NCBI GenBank assembly: GCA_016098155.1
Contig: JAAAJB010000390.1
Coordinates: 1-33,479 of the forward strand
Source: Actinomortierella ambigua
Taxonomy: Eukaryota; Mortierellomycota; Mortierellomycetes; Mortierellales; Mortierellaceae
Direction: 5' to 3'
DNA length: 33,479 bases
Below the pieces are notes generated by a model that was given only the letters and a program-made list of their open reading frames with translations, was not told where the DNA came from and did not search any database. Of this stretch, positions 9,351 through 23,743 are shown one piece after another. Positions within the stretch are counted from its first letter, which is position 1. Each line of letters begins with the position of its first letter. A program made the position numbers and the translations under genes.

Positions 9351-9660
9351 GTCTGAAGGCCAGTCTCCGCATGGCGTGTTTTCGATCTTTTCAATCTTTT
9401 TTTTTTTGAAGATCCCTCAATCCATCATAACGACTGTAACTATTTTATTTGCATTCTTTGTCTACATCCTCTAACGAAAAATGAAGGCGGGGACAGAAAA
9501 TGCAAATGTGCGTGATAGATATTTTCTTCTGTACAGGTTTGCAAAAAAAAATGGTGAGGGGGAAGAACATCAACAACTACGACATTTTTTTTCGACTCTT
9601 GGTGTGTTGAAAAAAGACAAGAGGAGATAGGGTGGAAGGGGAGGTAGGCACTTTTTTCTT

Positions 9661-12235
9661 TCAAGGCGATACGACAGGTGAGGCCGAAAAGGCAGCCTGT
9701 ATCCTCCGTTTCTGGCGGCGGGCCAAGACGAGCCAGAGCGAATACAACACGGCCGAGACCAAAAAACCCGTGCCAGTAAACACAATCATGGGCACATACG
9801 TCGTCTTTGGGAACGACAGCTCCAAGATCTTGGAGCCCGCATATGTTCCCAGGAACATGGCCGGACAGGCCACACTCCAGGCCACGCCCAGCACACTCGC
9901 CGTCCGATGTGGGCCATAAATGTCGGCAATCTTCGTCGGCGTCAATGTGATCATCCCTGCAAAGGCGATACCGTAGACCACGGCAAAGCAGACCAGGACC
10001 GCGTACGAATGCGCAAACGTCCAGATCGCGAGAACTGAAATACCCAGCATGTACACGCTGATGGTCAGCGCCCGGTCCTTGGAGAATCGGTCCCCGATGT
10101 ATCCGACCCCAAGACGTCCAATACATGTGCTGGCGTTGAAGAACGCGATGATGGTGGCGCCTTGTTGAGGCGTCAGTCCAATGTAGACACTGTAGGCTAT
10201 GGTTTCAAGTACACGTGTAAAAAGAGAGATGGAAACAAAGAGAAGGGTTAGTTGGGCTGAAAAGAATTGGTTGTTGAGGACATGCACGTGTTGATAAAGA
10301 TGAGGCCACGGCTCTTGTACTCCTTCTCCCCCTTGCCCCCTTTCCTTTCTTTACAGCTCCGCCTCAAAGTAGAGTAAGTTCTCTTTTTGGGTAAAATGCC
10401 TCAGGCTGTCTCCTAAAAAGTAAGTTGGACATATCCACAGACACAAGAAAAACCCCGCATGGCAAACATGGCACCACACAGAGAAGTTTAAAAGAAAAGA
10501 CCGCCCAAACTTACTCTGCATAAAGTACATTGGCAGGAGGTACACCATCGAGATGATCATTTGCGAGACGAGCAGCATGTGGAAGGCTGACTGCTTCATG
10601 ATCTCCTTGATCGAAATTTCGTGTAGACACTTGTGCTTGTCCTGCTTCTTGATGCCTTCTTCATTGGCAACAGCCGTGGCTTCTGTCTCATAGGTGACAT
10701 TCGATGACGAACCCTGTTGTTGCTTGTTCTTTGTCCTTGTTGGCTTTTTTCTCTTTCTCTCCACGATCAAGAAGCTTGAAATGCCACTATATTTTTTTTT
10801 AAATGACAAAGACCCTCTAAAAAGTTAGAGTCGCATATTGGTATATTCATCACATGTCTGTCAGTCATCGAAAGAGGACACAAGAGTGAAGAGCGTTTTA
10901 AACTTACCAAACTACAAGACAGTAGCCTGCAAAGAAGCGGTTGGTCCAAGAAAGACCAACCCGATCGAGCAGCGCTTGTGCAACAGGTGCGAGCACAAAT
11001 CCACCCACGCCCGTGCCGCATCCCTGGATGCCCATCACGAGACCTCGCCGCTTCTCAAACCAGTGGCTGGGTGCTCCCATGGCAGGGTAGTACGACATTG
11101 ATGCACCAATACCAAAGAGAACACCTTGGGTCAGGTACAAGTGCCAGACCTAAGAGTACATTGTGGATATGAGCAGGACGATCAACAAAGAAAAGAAAGG
11201 AGACGTGTGAATTTGGATAGAAATGTGAAACAACGGTTGATGGGCTGATGGTGGCACTATCAAATTGGCCGAACGTGGTAGAGGTCATGCTTCTCGTCAT
11301 GTCGTCAGGTCGCATGATCCAAATGCCTATGCCGGTATTTTTCATTTCCTTTTTGTGTTCTTGTGTGTGTGTGGAGGGGGAGGTGCGAAGCGGTTATGTT
11401 TTTGCAAGCCGAAAAAAAGGGGTAAGGAAGGGGGGAGGGGAAGGGGAAGGGAAGTGTCTTTTTCATTTCCTTATTTATTTTTTTGTTCTCTTACCTCAGT
11501 TGCAAACGATGCAAAGATGAGTGCACAGGTCATAACCAATGTGCCCATGAGCGACGTGGTCCTGTAGCCAATGCGATCGGATAGGATGCCGGCACCTACA
11601 CCGGCCAAATATGTGATTCCAGAGCCAATGGTGCCGACCAACGTGATCTGGGATGCCGAAGACCCAGGAAAGACGCGCAAGTAGTTTTCGGCAAACACGC
11701 CAAAGATGTACTCTGTCTGCGCAAATACAAATGTCTGCACCAAAAACGTCCCCAGAATCACCAGCCAAGCCCGCGTGCCCCCCTCGGGTGGCGGGTCATC
11801 GCTGCTGTCATCTTCGTCGTTTTCGCCTTCATCTTCATCTGTCGTGTTCTTGACTAGGGTATCCTCGGTGTTATGGCGATCATAGTGAATGTGGCTGTGG
11901 CCATGCTGCTGCGGTTGGATCGCGGATGCCTCAGCGGTATTGAGCGAAGGTTCGGCATCGTCTGGCGTGGGCAAGTCCGACTCCGGAACATGCGGGCTGC
12001 TGCTACCGGGGGACTCCACAGCCGTCAGGGTAGAGTCTCGAGAAAGAGCAGGCTTTATCGGGTCATGACCGTGCTTGTGCCTGGCTTCTCGACAGGTATC
12101 GGTGGCCATGGAAGAAGACGAGGACGGACTGGTATGCATCGGATTGGCTCTATCGGCAAGGGACGAAGGGTCCGTGCCTGCAACAGCTGTGGCATGCGTG
12201 ATCGCTGAGGATTTGTGTGGAGAGGAGTCTGCCAT
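9661..12235 (-). CDS. MFS transporter, monocarboxylate-porter (MCT/MCH) type
   Basis: Four exons (12235-11495, 11149-10908, 10786-10515, 10196-9661) with introns of 345, 121, 271 and 318 nt minus none lost in phase; that is three introns in all, and the product is 596 residues. Twelve membrane segments can be placed: TM1 begins about residue 156 after the family-typical PPPEGGTRAW, and the GxxSDRIGYR loop follows TM2. TM4 contains HLYLTQGVLFGIGAS, a hallmark of fungal MCT-like proteins, and TM8 is followed by GRLGVGYIGDRF. The first 150 residues are a cytosolic, Ser/Pro-rich tail with a His cluster (HGHSHIHYDRH) and an acidic run (DEDEGENDEDD). The C-terminus after TM12 is short and basic. 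The family moves monocarboxylates or similar small acids across the plasma membrane, though several yeast Mch proteins lack shown monocarboxylate transport, so the substrate is open. The 5' flank is 2.2 kb and no paralog is adjacent. Confidence 0.9.
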
Positions 12236-13488
12236 TCTTTTTAGTCTCCTGGATCCTTTAATGTTTTGGATTGTGATTTCGATGAGGTCTGGGGAAGGTG
12301 AAGTGGGTAGATGAAGAGTATGCCGAGTGTAAGGAAACGGACCGGACTACTCTGGTTTGGAGACAAAGGAGAGGAAGGCGTAACGAGATCGGAATTGAGG
12401 TACAAAAAGGCGTTGATTTGAAGGACGTTCAACCTTTTATAACTTTTTAAGGATCTGTAGGGTCGTGTGCAGTACTCTCCGACATGTATTCAATCCAAAG
12501 TCCTACAAACTGTTGTACGTACTGACTGAACTATTAGCAATGGGCAGAAGGAAGAGGGGCGGTCCATGACCAAAGCCTAACACTCTCACGATTGATTTCT
12601 CAAAGCTGTGTTTCTTGCTGTGTCACAAAACAGGAATGGATTTCCTTCCTCCCTCCCCCCTTCCCCCCTTCCCTCCCTAGCCCTCCATTGTTCCCTTTGC
12701 CCGGCTTTGCTTTGCATTGCTCAACGAAATGTCACCATGGCGCCAACGTGGGTTCCTGGCAAAGGTTAGTCTAAAATCTTTGTATACCTTTCGATATTCA
12801 GTCGCGGCTGGATTGATTGGCTGCGAAAGCGTAGAGTGCACTAAGCTGTGCATGGTGGACACGAGGGAGGGAGGGGGTCAGAGGAGGGGAATGAAATCTG
12901 TTCTCCACACCACTGCACTCTCCCTCCCTCTCTCTGTCTCTTCGCCAGCCTGTCCTCTACTCGTTCTCTCCTTGAAGATACCTGAATAGAGATAGGATCT
13001 TGGCTATAAGAGGAGCTCATCAACACTCGTGTGGGTGCATGCACTAGTGGATGGATGGGTACCGCAAGGGGAAGTTGGGAGGAGGCCTACAGATGACCGC
13101 GAAACTGACCCAATGCATGCCTTTCCTCAGTCAACTCTCTCACTCACTCTCTCTCTCCTGACTGAGACGAGGAAAAGGATCGTTCTTTCTTGGAAAAGGA
13201 CGAAAAGCACATCTCCATTTTGGGCAGAGAAAATGGTTGCCGTTAATATCACTCCACCACATTCATCACATCTTTATGTCCTTTCATTTCCTATCTCAGA
13301 CAGGGGGTCACGACATCTACGCGAGCCAGTTCGTGTCTGTCTATTCTACCCCAGTTGACCTCCGTTGTCGTATATGTTGACATTCATGTCTAAAACAGGG
13401 CATGAACGCCTTGACTGACTTAGTTACTCCTTCTCACCTCCTCACCCCTGTCTTGCCTTTCTTCTCCCTCTCCTATCCACCTTCTCTT

Positions 13489-13527
<39 letters not shown>

Positions 13528-14437
13528 GATCGATGCTGGGCCGCGTGTCTGTCTACATCTCACCAAGTACTAGCACATACTGCATGAACTTTGGCCCCGT
13601 GCATTAGCTTGCATCCTGCTCATCTTGATACCCAAAGTGTCCTCAGTCGCTTGTTTTTTTTTGTGATGCAGCATTTCTACCTTGCCCTTTTTTTGTTGGG
13701 AGTTTCTTCGCACGCTTACACCTTTCCACTCTCTCACCCCTACTTCCTTACTCCCACCCCGCACTCTACCATCGCACTTCCCTTCCTGTTATTCGTCCCC
13801 CTCCCCTGTGATCAGCTGTATGTAGCTCTCTCCAAATAAACATGCAAAAAAAAAGCTTGTAGAATCAACAATAATATAAACACGGCGACGTTCAGATAGC
13901 CCAGGAAAATCTTCTTTTCTATCCTAGCCAGCCAGTAGAGGCGCACGCCCCACCATCCCCTAAACACCTAACGAGGAGGGGAGGGGGGATTTCCTCCATC
14001 ACATTACAACAACAATAACAACACGGACCATCTTACAGCAGACACACACTCCATTGAACCAACCAGATCCTGTCCCCCCACCATCCTCCGCCCTGTGCCA
14101 ATCGTACCATTGGGTGGTCATAATGAAAGTAGACAAGGGGCGTGGGGATGGGGAAAAGCGTACACCTTTTTTTTGTTGTGGTAATGCTGGCGATAAACGC
14201 GGTGGTGAAAGGAAAGGGGTGTGCGGGAGGGAGTAAGGAATTTCTATATTATTGAAAGGAGTATACGAAGGGAAGCGGGCGAACGGCAGAAGAAAAAAAA
14301 ACCTCCCATCCCTTTCTTTCTTTCCACCACCTTCTCCCTCACTTGGGAAGGAAAAAAAAACAATCTCGGTTAGTTTTTGTGCGCATGCACACGTATATAC
14401 CTCTGGGAGAGTGTGTGAGAGAGATGGGGGAAAAAGC
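12236..14437. other. Intergenic 2.2 kb: promoter of the transporter, 3' flank of E1
   Basis: No gene model holds in this stretch on either strand. It is rich in pyrimidine tracts, contains a CT microsatellite at 13497-13526, and has only short frames without homology that I recognise. An ATG at 12729 followed by twelve codons and a GTTAGT site could be an untested small exon, but no continuation is visible. Confidence 0.5.
13497..13526. repeat. CT dinucleotide microsatellite
   Basis: About 15 uninterrupted CT units within the long intergenic gap. A likely polymorphic locus with no evident function. Confidence 0.95.
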
Positions 14438-18045
<3,608 letters not shown>

Positions 18046-18448
18046 TGTATCTTTTTTTTTTGTGTGTGTGTGGGTGTTTGTGTGAGTGAATGTGTGTGAA
18101 TGAATGAAGTGAGTATTTGAAGAGGTGAAGAATGTGAAGAGAGCTGATCTTTTATCGCGTTCGAGGCATGGGTTGCAGACATGCAAAAAAGACAGTCGTA
18201 TCATGTGACCGACTCAGCCAGTAAGAGACACTTGTCGCACTCAACCACACACAACACAAACCATACCCACTGTCCACCTAAAACAACCAAAGAGTGGGGA
18301 GAGAAAAAAAAACGCGCATGAAGCCATGACATCCATCGCCGTCCTCTGTCTCCCTACTAAGGTGAACGATGCTCTCTTACAAGGTGCGCTTCATTCCATC
18401 CTAGCGCACAATTGTAGCCATTCACCTGTCTTTGATGGTGTGGTTTGA
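18046..18448. promoter_or_regulatory. Divergent intergenic between E1 and XRCC3
   Basis: About 400 nt separate the divergent start regions of the minus-strand acireductone synthase and the plus-strand XRCC3 gene. It contains a T-run and GTGTGTGT tract next to the E1 start. The missing first coding exon of XRCC3 is probably here: ATG candidates at 18326 (followed by a GTGAAC donor-like site) and 18369 exist, but neither matches the phase needed at the acceptor near 18491. Confidence 0.5.
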
Positions 18449-18496
18449 CCAACGCCACTAATTTTTTATAAACATTTCGACACAACCACAGCAAAC

Positions 18497-20191
18497 TTGG
18501 ACACAGTGGAGGACTTTCTCCTTAACGCGCCTCTAGATGGCGACCACCAGCAAGAGCCACAGTCCTCACGTTCAAAACGGAAATCTTTTACAGGCAGTAT
18601 CCTGACACCAGCCCAGCAAACAGCATTGCGGGCCCTGACTACCCAAGAGCTCGAGGCTGCCTATGATCAAGCGTCCGCTTTCGTGTGCCAGGGGATAAAT
18701 ATAGGGACGGGTCGTGACCTCTTGCAGGACCAATGCTGGCTCTCATTAGGGGACCGCATCCTGGACGAACCCCTCGGGGGTGGAGGTATTATGACGCGTA
18801 GCATTACCGAGATTGTCGGCGAAAGGTACACTATTGATGACCATTGTCCGTTCAAAGATGTAAAGGTTATTGTACACCAAGTCGATCCGCCTCTTTTAAC
18901 TCTGGAAACATCTTTCATAACGACTTTCAGCTCTGCAGGAAAAACACAATTTTGTCTTCAGCTGTGTCTTACAGTACAACTACCTCGTCACTTGGGAGGC
19001 CTGGATGGATGTAAGTTCCTTCCCATCACCTGGCGCATCTGAACAAGACTTTATACCTCTCGAGTTTGGTGCCCCCCTCTCCAGGCATCCGTCACTAACT
19101 TTGAGATATTGTATTGGTACTTTGTGCCCCTTGAATTAGCGGTGGTCTGGCTATCAACGGAAGGAAAGTTTGCCTACACACGTCTAGAAGCAATGATCCC
19201 GTCGTTTCTGGCCAAGTACAAGGATGCTGGCACCGACTTGACAGCCGAGTCGATCCGCGACAACATCTATTTTGACGCCATGGCCGATCAGGAGACGCAG
19301 CTCCATGTCTTCAACTACCAGCTCCCGATTCTGATCAAAGAAACGCATGCCCTAGCAGAGACCCAAGAGGAGGAGGAAGGGCCGACACAACCCACCCAAG
19401 TTTCGAGCGCTAGCATGGGGGATGCGAATGAAGGAGAGCTGTCTTCCTACCCAAGAGGTGGCGTGCGGAAGAAACCGATCCGGCTCATTATCGTCGACTC
19501 GATCACCAACAACTTTCGGAGCGAACTGAACATGCGTCCAGCCTCGGAAGATGGTATGGGTAGTCTTGCCGGTCAAGTCGAGGGCGGTGAATCATCGATG
19601 AAGGCCAGTCTCCTTCAACGGAGTGCCGATCTCTGTGAGACAGGGATCCGGCTACGCACCCTCGCAGACCAATTTAACCTCGCAGTTGTCTGCGTCAACC
19701 AAGTCTCGGATATCTTTGATGCTGAGGCGACGACAACTCCAACTGGTCATCCCACAGCACCATTGATAGCCGAATCCTCCTCTTCCAACAACCACCACCA
19801 TCACCACAACAACAAGTCTCAGCTTGCTCGCCATCGCTGGTCTCATGCCATGCGCAAACTCAAGCCTGCTTTGGGTCTCATTTGGGAGAACACGATCAAT
19901 ACCCGAATCTTGCTCGAAAGAACCCAACCGTCGTTTCTTTCATCATCCGCCGCATCGGCATTGGCCCAGCTTCAGTTCCCGCAACCACCTCCATCCGCGG
20001 ACAGCCCACCCGAAGTTCACCAGGCTTTTGCTCATCAATGTCAACTAATCCAAGAACAACGTGAACGTATCATGGCGCGCCAAGAGCCAATTCGTGTCAT
20101 GTCCGTCCTCTTCTCGCCATGGACATCGACAGAGAGTGCCTGGTGCCGGTACTCGATCCAACAGGAGGGTGTTGTTGGCGTTGAAGATTAG
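18497..20191 (+). CDS. XRCC3: RAD51 paralog, XRCC3-type recombination repair protein (5' end unresolved)
   Basis: Exons 18497-18825, 18931-19010 and 19140-20191 join in phase to at least 486 codons. The first intron splits the Walker A motif, which reads GESSAGKTQFCLQLCL after joining (residues 108 onward from 18497); Walker B is LIIVDS (about 252-257), preceded by PIR. The segment STEGKFAYTRL corresponds to the family's TED..P..RL region, and ALGLIWENTINTRILL matches the motif after the second DNA-binding loop. XRCC3 partners RAD51C in homologous recombination, resolving and stabilising RAD51 filaments in the nucleus. There is no ATG at the head of the first exon; the frame is closed by TGA at 18446-18448, so a small upstream exon with the start codon must exist. 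Before the C-terminal strand there are low-complexity insertions: a His/Asn run (NNHHHHHNNK) and a Ser/Ala/Gln/Pro region of about 45 residues. An AATAAA lies at 20212. Confidence 0.88.
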
Positions 20192-20804
20192 CATTCATCA
20201 AGAAGAGGAAGAATAAAGTGAAAGGGAGGCTTTATTTGAGAGGTGTTCGCCATGAAGAGGAAAGAATGGGAGGGGGAGAGAAGAGGGGTAGAGTTGTGAG
20301 AGCTTTGCGGAGCAAAATAAAGAATACAAGAGCGAAAATAAAAAAGCTGATTTTTTTTGGGTTACGAGGGAGGGGTATTGGATAGTAGAGGAGAGCGGGA
20401 AAGTTGGCAAGACAGGAAAGAAAGAAAAAAGTGTACAGTCTGCGCTCATGAGTTCAGATGTAGGCATAGCGAAAAGGAGGTATGGACAGGAGTGGACACC
20501 CACACAAGCACGCGAGAGCAGGTTAAAGAAACGGCGACAATAAAAACAAAAAGGAGAGAGAGAGAGAGGAGAAATTGGTACCAGCCCAAAGAATAGAAAA
20601 AAAAACCAAAAATAAAGGAACACAGCACCAGAGGAAGAACAAAAGAAGCGCGACGATCAGTTAAGCACTCCTTTCACTCTCCCTGTGAGGTCCAGAATCA
20701 ACAAAAATTCTGTCTCTCCGCTGCAGTCTTGCAAACTGGCAAGAAGAGAATTAAGCCGTAAGCAAGAGCGAAGCAATGCCATGCCATGCCTTCCTTTGGT
20801 CTTC
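20192..20804. other. Convergent 3' region between XRCC3 and cyclin B
   Basis: The two genes end towards each other here. AATAAA occurs at 20212 and again near 20316 on the plus strand, suitable for XRCC3 polyadenylation. Purine-rich on the plus strand; no gene seen. Confidence 0.6.
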
Positions 20805-22997
20805 TTATTCTAGGGGCAACTCGTTGACCCACTCTTGGACGAAGATGGACGCCTTCATATAGATCTTGTGAGCGTACTTCCTGAAGATGAAGCTGCTGCG
20901 CTTTGGCTTTTCGAGGTATTGGACCATGCGATCCATGCAGTTCTCCAGTTCCTCGACATAGTAGCCCGAATAATGCGCCATGGTCGAATCCCAGTCATAT
21001 GCACCCAGCATGCGCCGTGCGAGGCACATGGCCGATGCCGCAATCATGGAGGGTGGGTACTGCATAAGATGGTAATCAAGCAGCGGCAGCTCCAACAGGT
21101 ACTTGGCAATCGTCCTTGAATGCAAATTGTAGTTGTCGGCCTTGGAAACGCGACGCAAAAAGTTCATCGGGTTCGGGAACGCCACCGAGAATCCCAAAGT
21201 CTGCAACACATATCTCTCGGCGTCGCGAATCTCCTGAGCCGAATAGCCTCCGTCCGACATGTAGACATAGTTTTGGATGGACGGTGCCATCACTTCCTCA
21301 TACTTGGCGGCAATGAAGAGTGCGGTGATACCAACCAGCTGATACTTGACCAACGAGACCTCACGCAATGACATGAATCGGTCCATGATGTTGACGGCAA
21401 GGAACAGTGTCTCGGGCAACATGCGGAACTTGTGGTGCACCTCAGCAAGCCAGTCCAAAAGTACGCCTCGCATTTTCCATGCCAACTCTGGTTGTGAATC
21501 CATGTACGTTGGTTCGGGCATTGTTTCGATCTATTGTTTTAAGAGCGAAAGTGACCGTAGGGTTGCTGTGTCAGGAGGGCCATTCGATCCCAACGGATGC
21601 ACGCCGTCTCCTTACCTTGTCTCGCCCCCTCTCTCTTTTGTTTTTTTTTTCTCTTCTTACCTGAAGTCGTAGAAAGTATTCAAAGATATCTCTCGAGTAC
21701 TCGGCTACCATCATGGTATCCTCCATCTCACCGAGCTCGAGGTCCTCAAAATCCATTTGTTGATGGCCCTTTGGCCGCATTGCGTCCATCTCGCGCTCAT
21801 ACATCTGTGCCTCATCCAAGTATGCGGTATAAGGATCCAACCATGCTTTCGGAGCATCCTCGATCGAAGGCTGGCGCCGTGATGAGGGCTTTGCTGTCTT
21901 TGAGTCGGATTCCTTCTTTAGCTTCGGGACATGCTTGATGTCCAGCCTGGCCTCTTCCTTGTCTTCCTGCTTCACCAGCCTTAGATCATCCTGCGTGATC
22001 TCCAGCTTGACTTCTGTCCTCTCGTCCTTGACCCTGATAGGTGCCTCATTTTCATTATCCAGCTTGAACCGGCTTGCAACCTCCTCCTCCTTGACGCGAC
22101 CAAGTGGTTCCTGCTTATTCTGGTCTAGTTGGGCACGAGGGCGTTCGCCCAGCGGTGCCCGCCCTGAAGGCCCCGCTCTAGTCTGCTCGGGCGGTGATGT
22201 TGACCGGTTCTGAAGAGGTTGCCTTGAGTTGCTACCGCCAACATTCTACATGAAAGAAAATGAAGACCATCCAAGAGAGCCATGACAATGTCATTGCCAT
22301 AGGAGAGGAAGGAGAGAGAGAGAGGGGTCAGTTTCGTGCAAGCAAATAAAATATTACCGTACAAGAAATCGGCGATTGGATACGCGGAGCAGCAATAACT
22401 AAAAATTTCTTCTTTGTCACGGTGTTTGGGAAGAGAGGGGTACAAAGAAAGGAAAACAAAAAAGAGAGACGAAGGGGAGGGGGGGAGGAGGAGGAGCAAG
22501 AGCGATAAGAGGAGGGGGACGAGGAGGCAGGAAACAAGACAAGATGGATGGGAGACGGGGAAAGTGTGGGAGAGAGTGTGAATATGAACGTACATGAGAA
22601 GAGGACGAGCTGTCGTTGGTCTTTTCAGACAGGACTCGTTTCTTGGAGGATGGCAAGGTGTTGCCACTAGATAAGGCCACCTTGGCTTTAGGCGCCTGAG
22701 TCTGTTGTGTCTGCTGTGTTTGTGTCTGTGTCGTCAAGGCTGACGTGACATCCTTGACATACTGCACCGTGGGGGCCGGGCCTGCTGCCCGACACGCATT
22801 CTCGTTGCTCACCCTACGCTTGGTTGACTGGGTAGTCGAGCGCGGCCATGATTGCTGTTGGAGAAGGGCACCAAAAAAATACACACACGCATGACACAGT
22901 GAGCAAGATGGACACTGGTGGGCATGGCATGAATGATGGTCTGATGATTACGTGATTGCGAGGCAGGACAAGGACCACTTACAGTCTGATTCGACAT
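20805..22997 (-). CDS. G2/mitotic B-type cyclin
   Basis: Four exons (22997-22983, 22854-22594, 22245-21661, 21530-20805) give 528 residues. The first exon codes only MSNQT. The N-terminal 250 residues are disordered: basic (STKRRVSNENACR), a Gln/Thr repeat from a tandem cag/aca tract (about 50-60), then alternating charged runs (RVKEEE, KVKDERTEVKLEI). The cyclin core starts with VAEYSRDIFEYF and the signature MRGVLLDWLAEVHHKF, followed by the two cyclin folds (about 290-420 and 420-520) including the KYEEVMAP motif used for CDK contact. It activates Cdk1 at mitosis. Destruction signals are not textbook: RQPLQNRST (RxxL) and KRVLSEKTN are candidates. Neighbours are unrelated. No second cyclin gene is in the window. 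Confidence 0.94.
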
Positions 22998-23743
22998 TGT
23001 GTGTGAGTGGAGGATGATTGCAATCAATAGGATATGAAGGAGGAGAGTGCGTGTGTTCAAACAGACATGAACAACAGGGGAACCAGGATGGCGAGACCAG
23101 ACGGCAGTGTGTCACTCCAGCTGAGGGCAAGCCCGCGGTGGGAGAATTGATTCTTAGCGAGACAAGATGTCCAGAGCACTACAGGGGGGGTAGTGGCGTG
23201 AAGGAATGAAATGGGAAGGGAGGAAGGGAATGAAGGAAGAATGAAGGAATGAATGAGGACAATGCTGGGTCAGTCCAGTCCAGTCCAGTCGGTCCAAGTC
23301 AGTCAGTCAGTCAGTCGGACACAGCCAGCAGGGCTGCAAACAACAATAAGGTGCGGAGGGGGGAGTGAAAGAGAGGAGGAAGAGGGGGGCACTCTCAGTC
23401 CCCAAAGCGACAAAAAAAAAGAGGGCAAGCAAAAAGTAAGCCACAGCACCAAATCCAAAGACATATCCCCCACCCACCCACAAGGAAATGGATGCTCAGT
23501 GAGGGTGAGAGCATCCAGGGACACACCACCCAAATAGCTTTGCTGCTGCACACATACACAATCATCAATTGCTCTTGTTGTTCGATATTGACAAGAGAGG
23601 GAGAGAGAAAAAGAGAGAGAGAGAAAGGGGACTCTATAGTAGGCGCAGACCAACATTTCGCCGCGCACTACCTCCATCCCGCCATTTCTTGATACGTACT
23701 GCTTCTCCACGACACGTACCACCCTCGCATTCCTTCATTTAAT
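22998..23743. other. Upstream region of the cyclin gene
   Basis: No gene is visible. There are short tandem repeats (cagtc units at about 23272-23320, ggaatgaa/gaagg units at 23205-23260) and a purine-rich block at 23590-23630. The cyclin promoter should lie in the first few hundred bases. Confidence 0.5.

Noticed and set aside
12729..12780. Possible small first exon (ATG with a GTTAGT donor)
   Set aside because: No downstream exon in the right phase or with protein-like content is visible before 14.4 kb.
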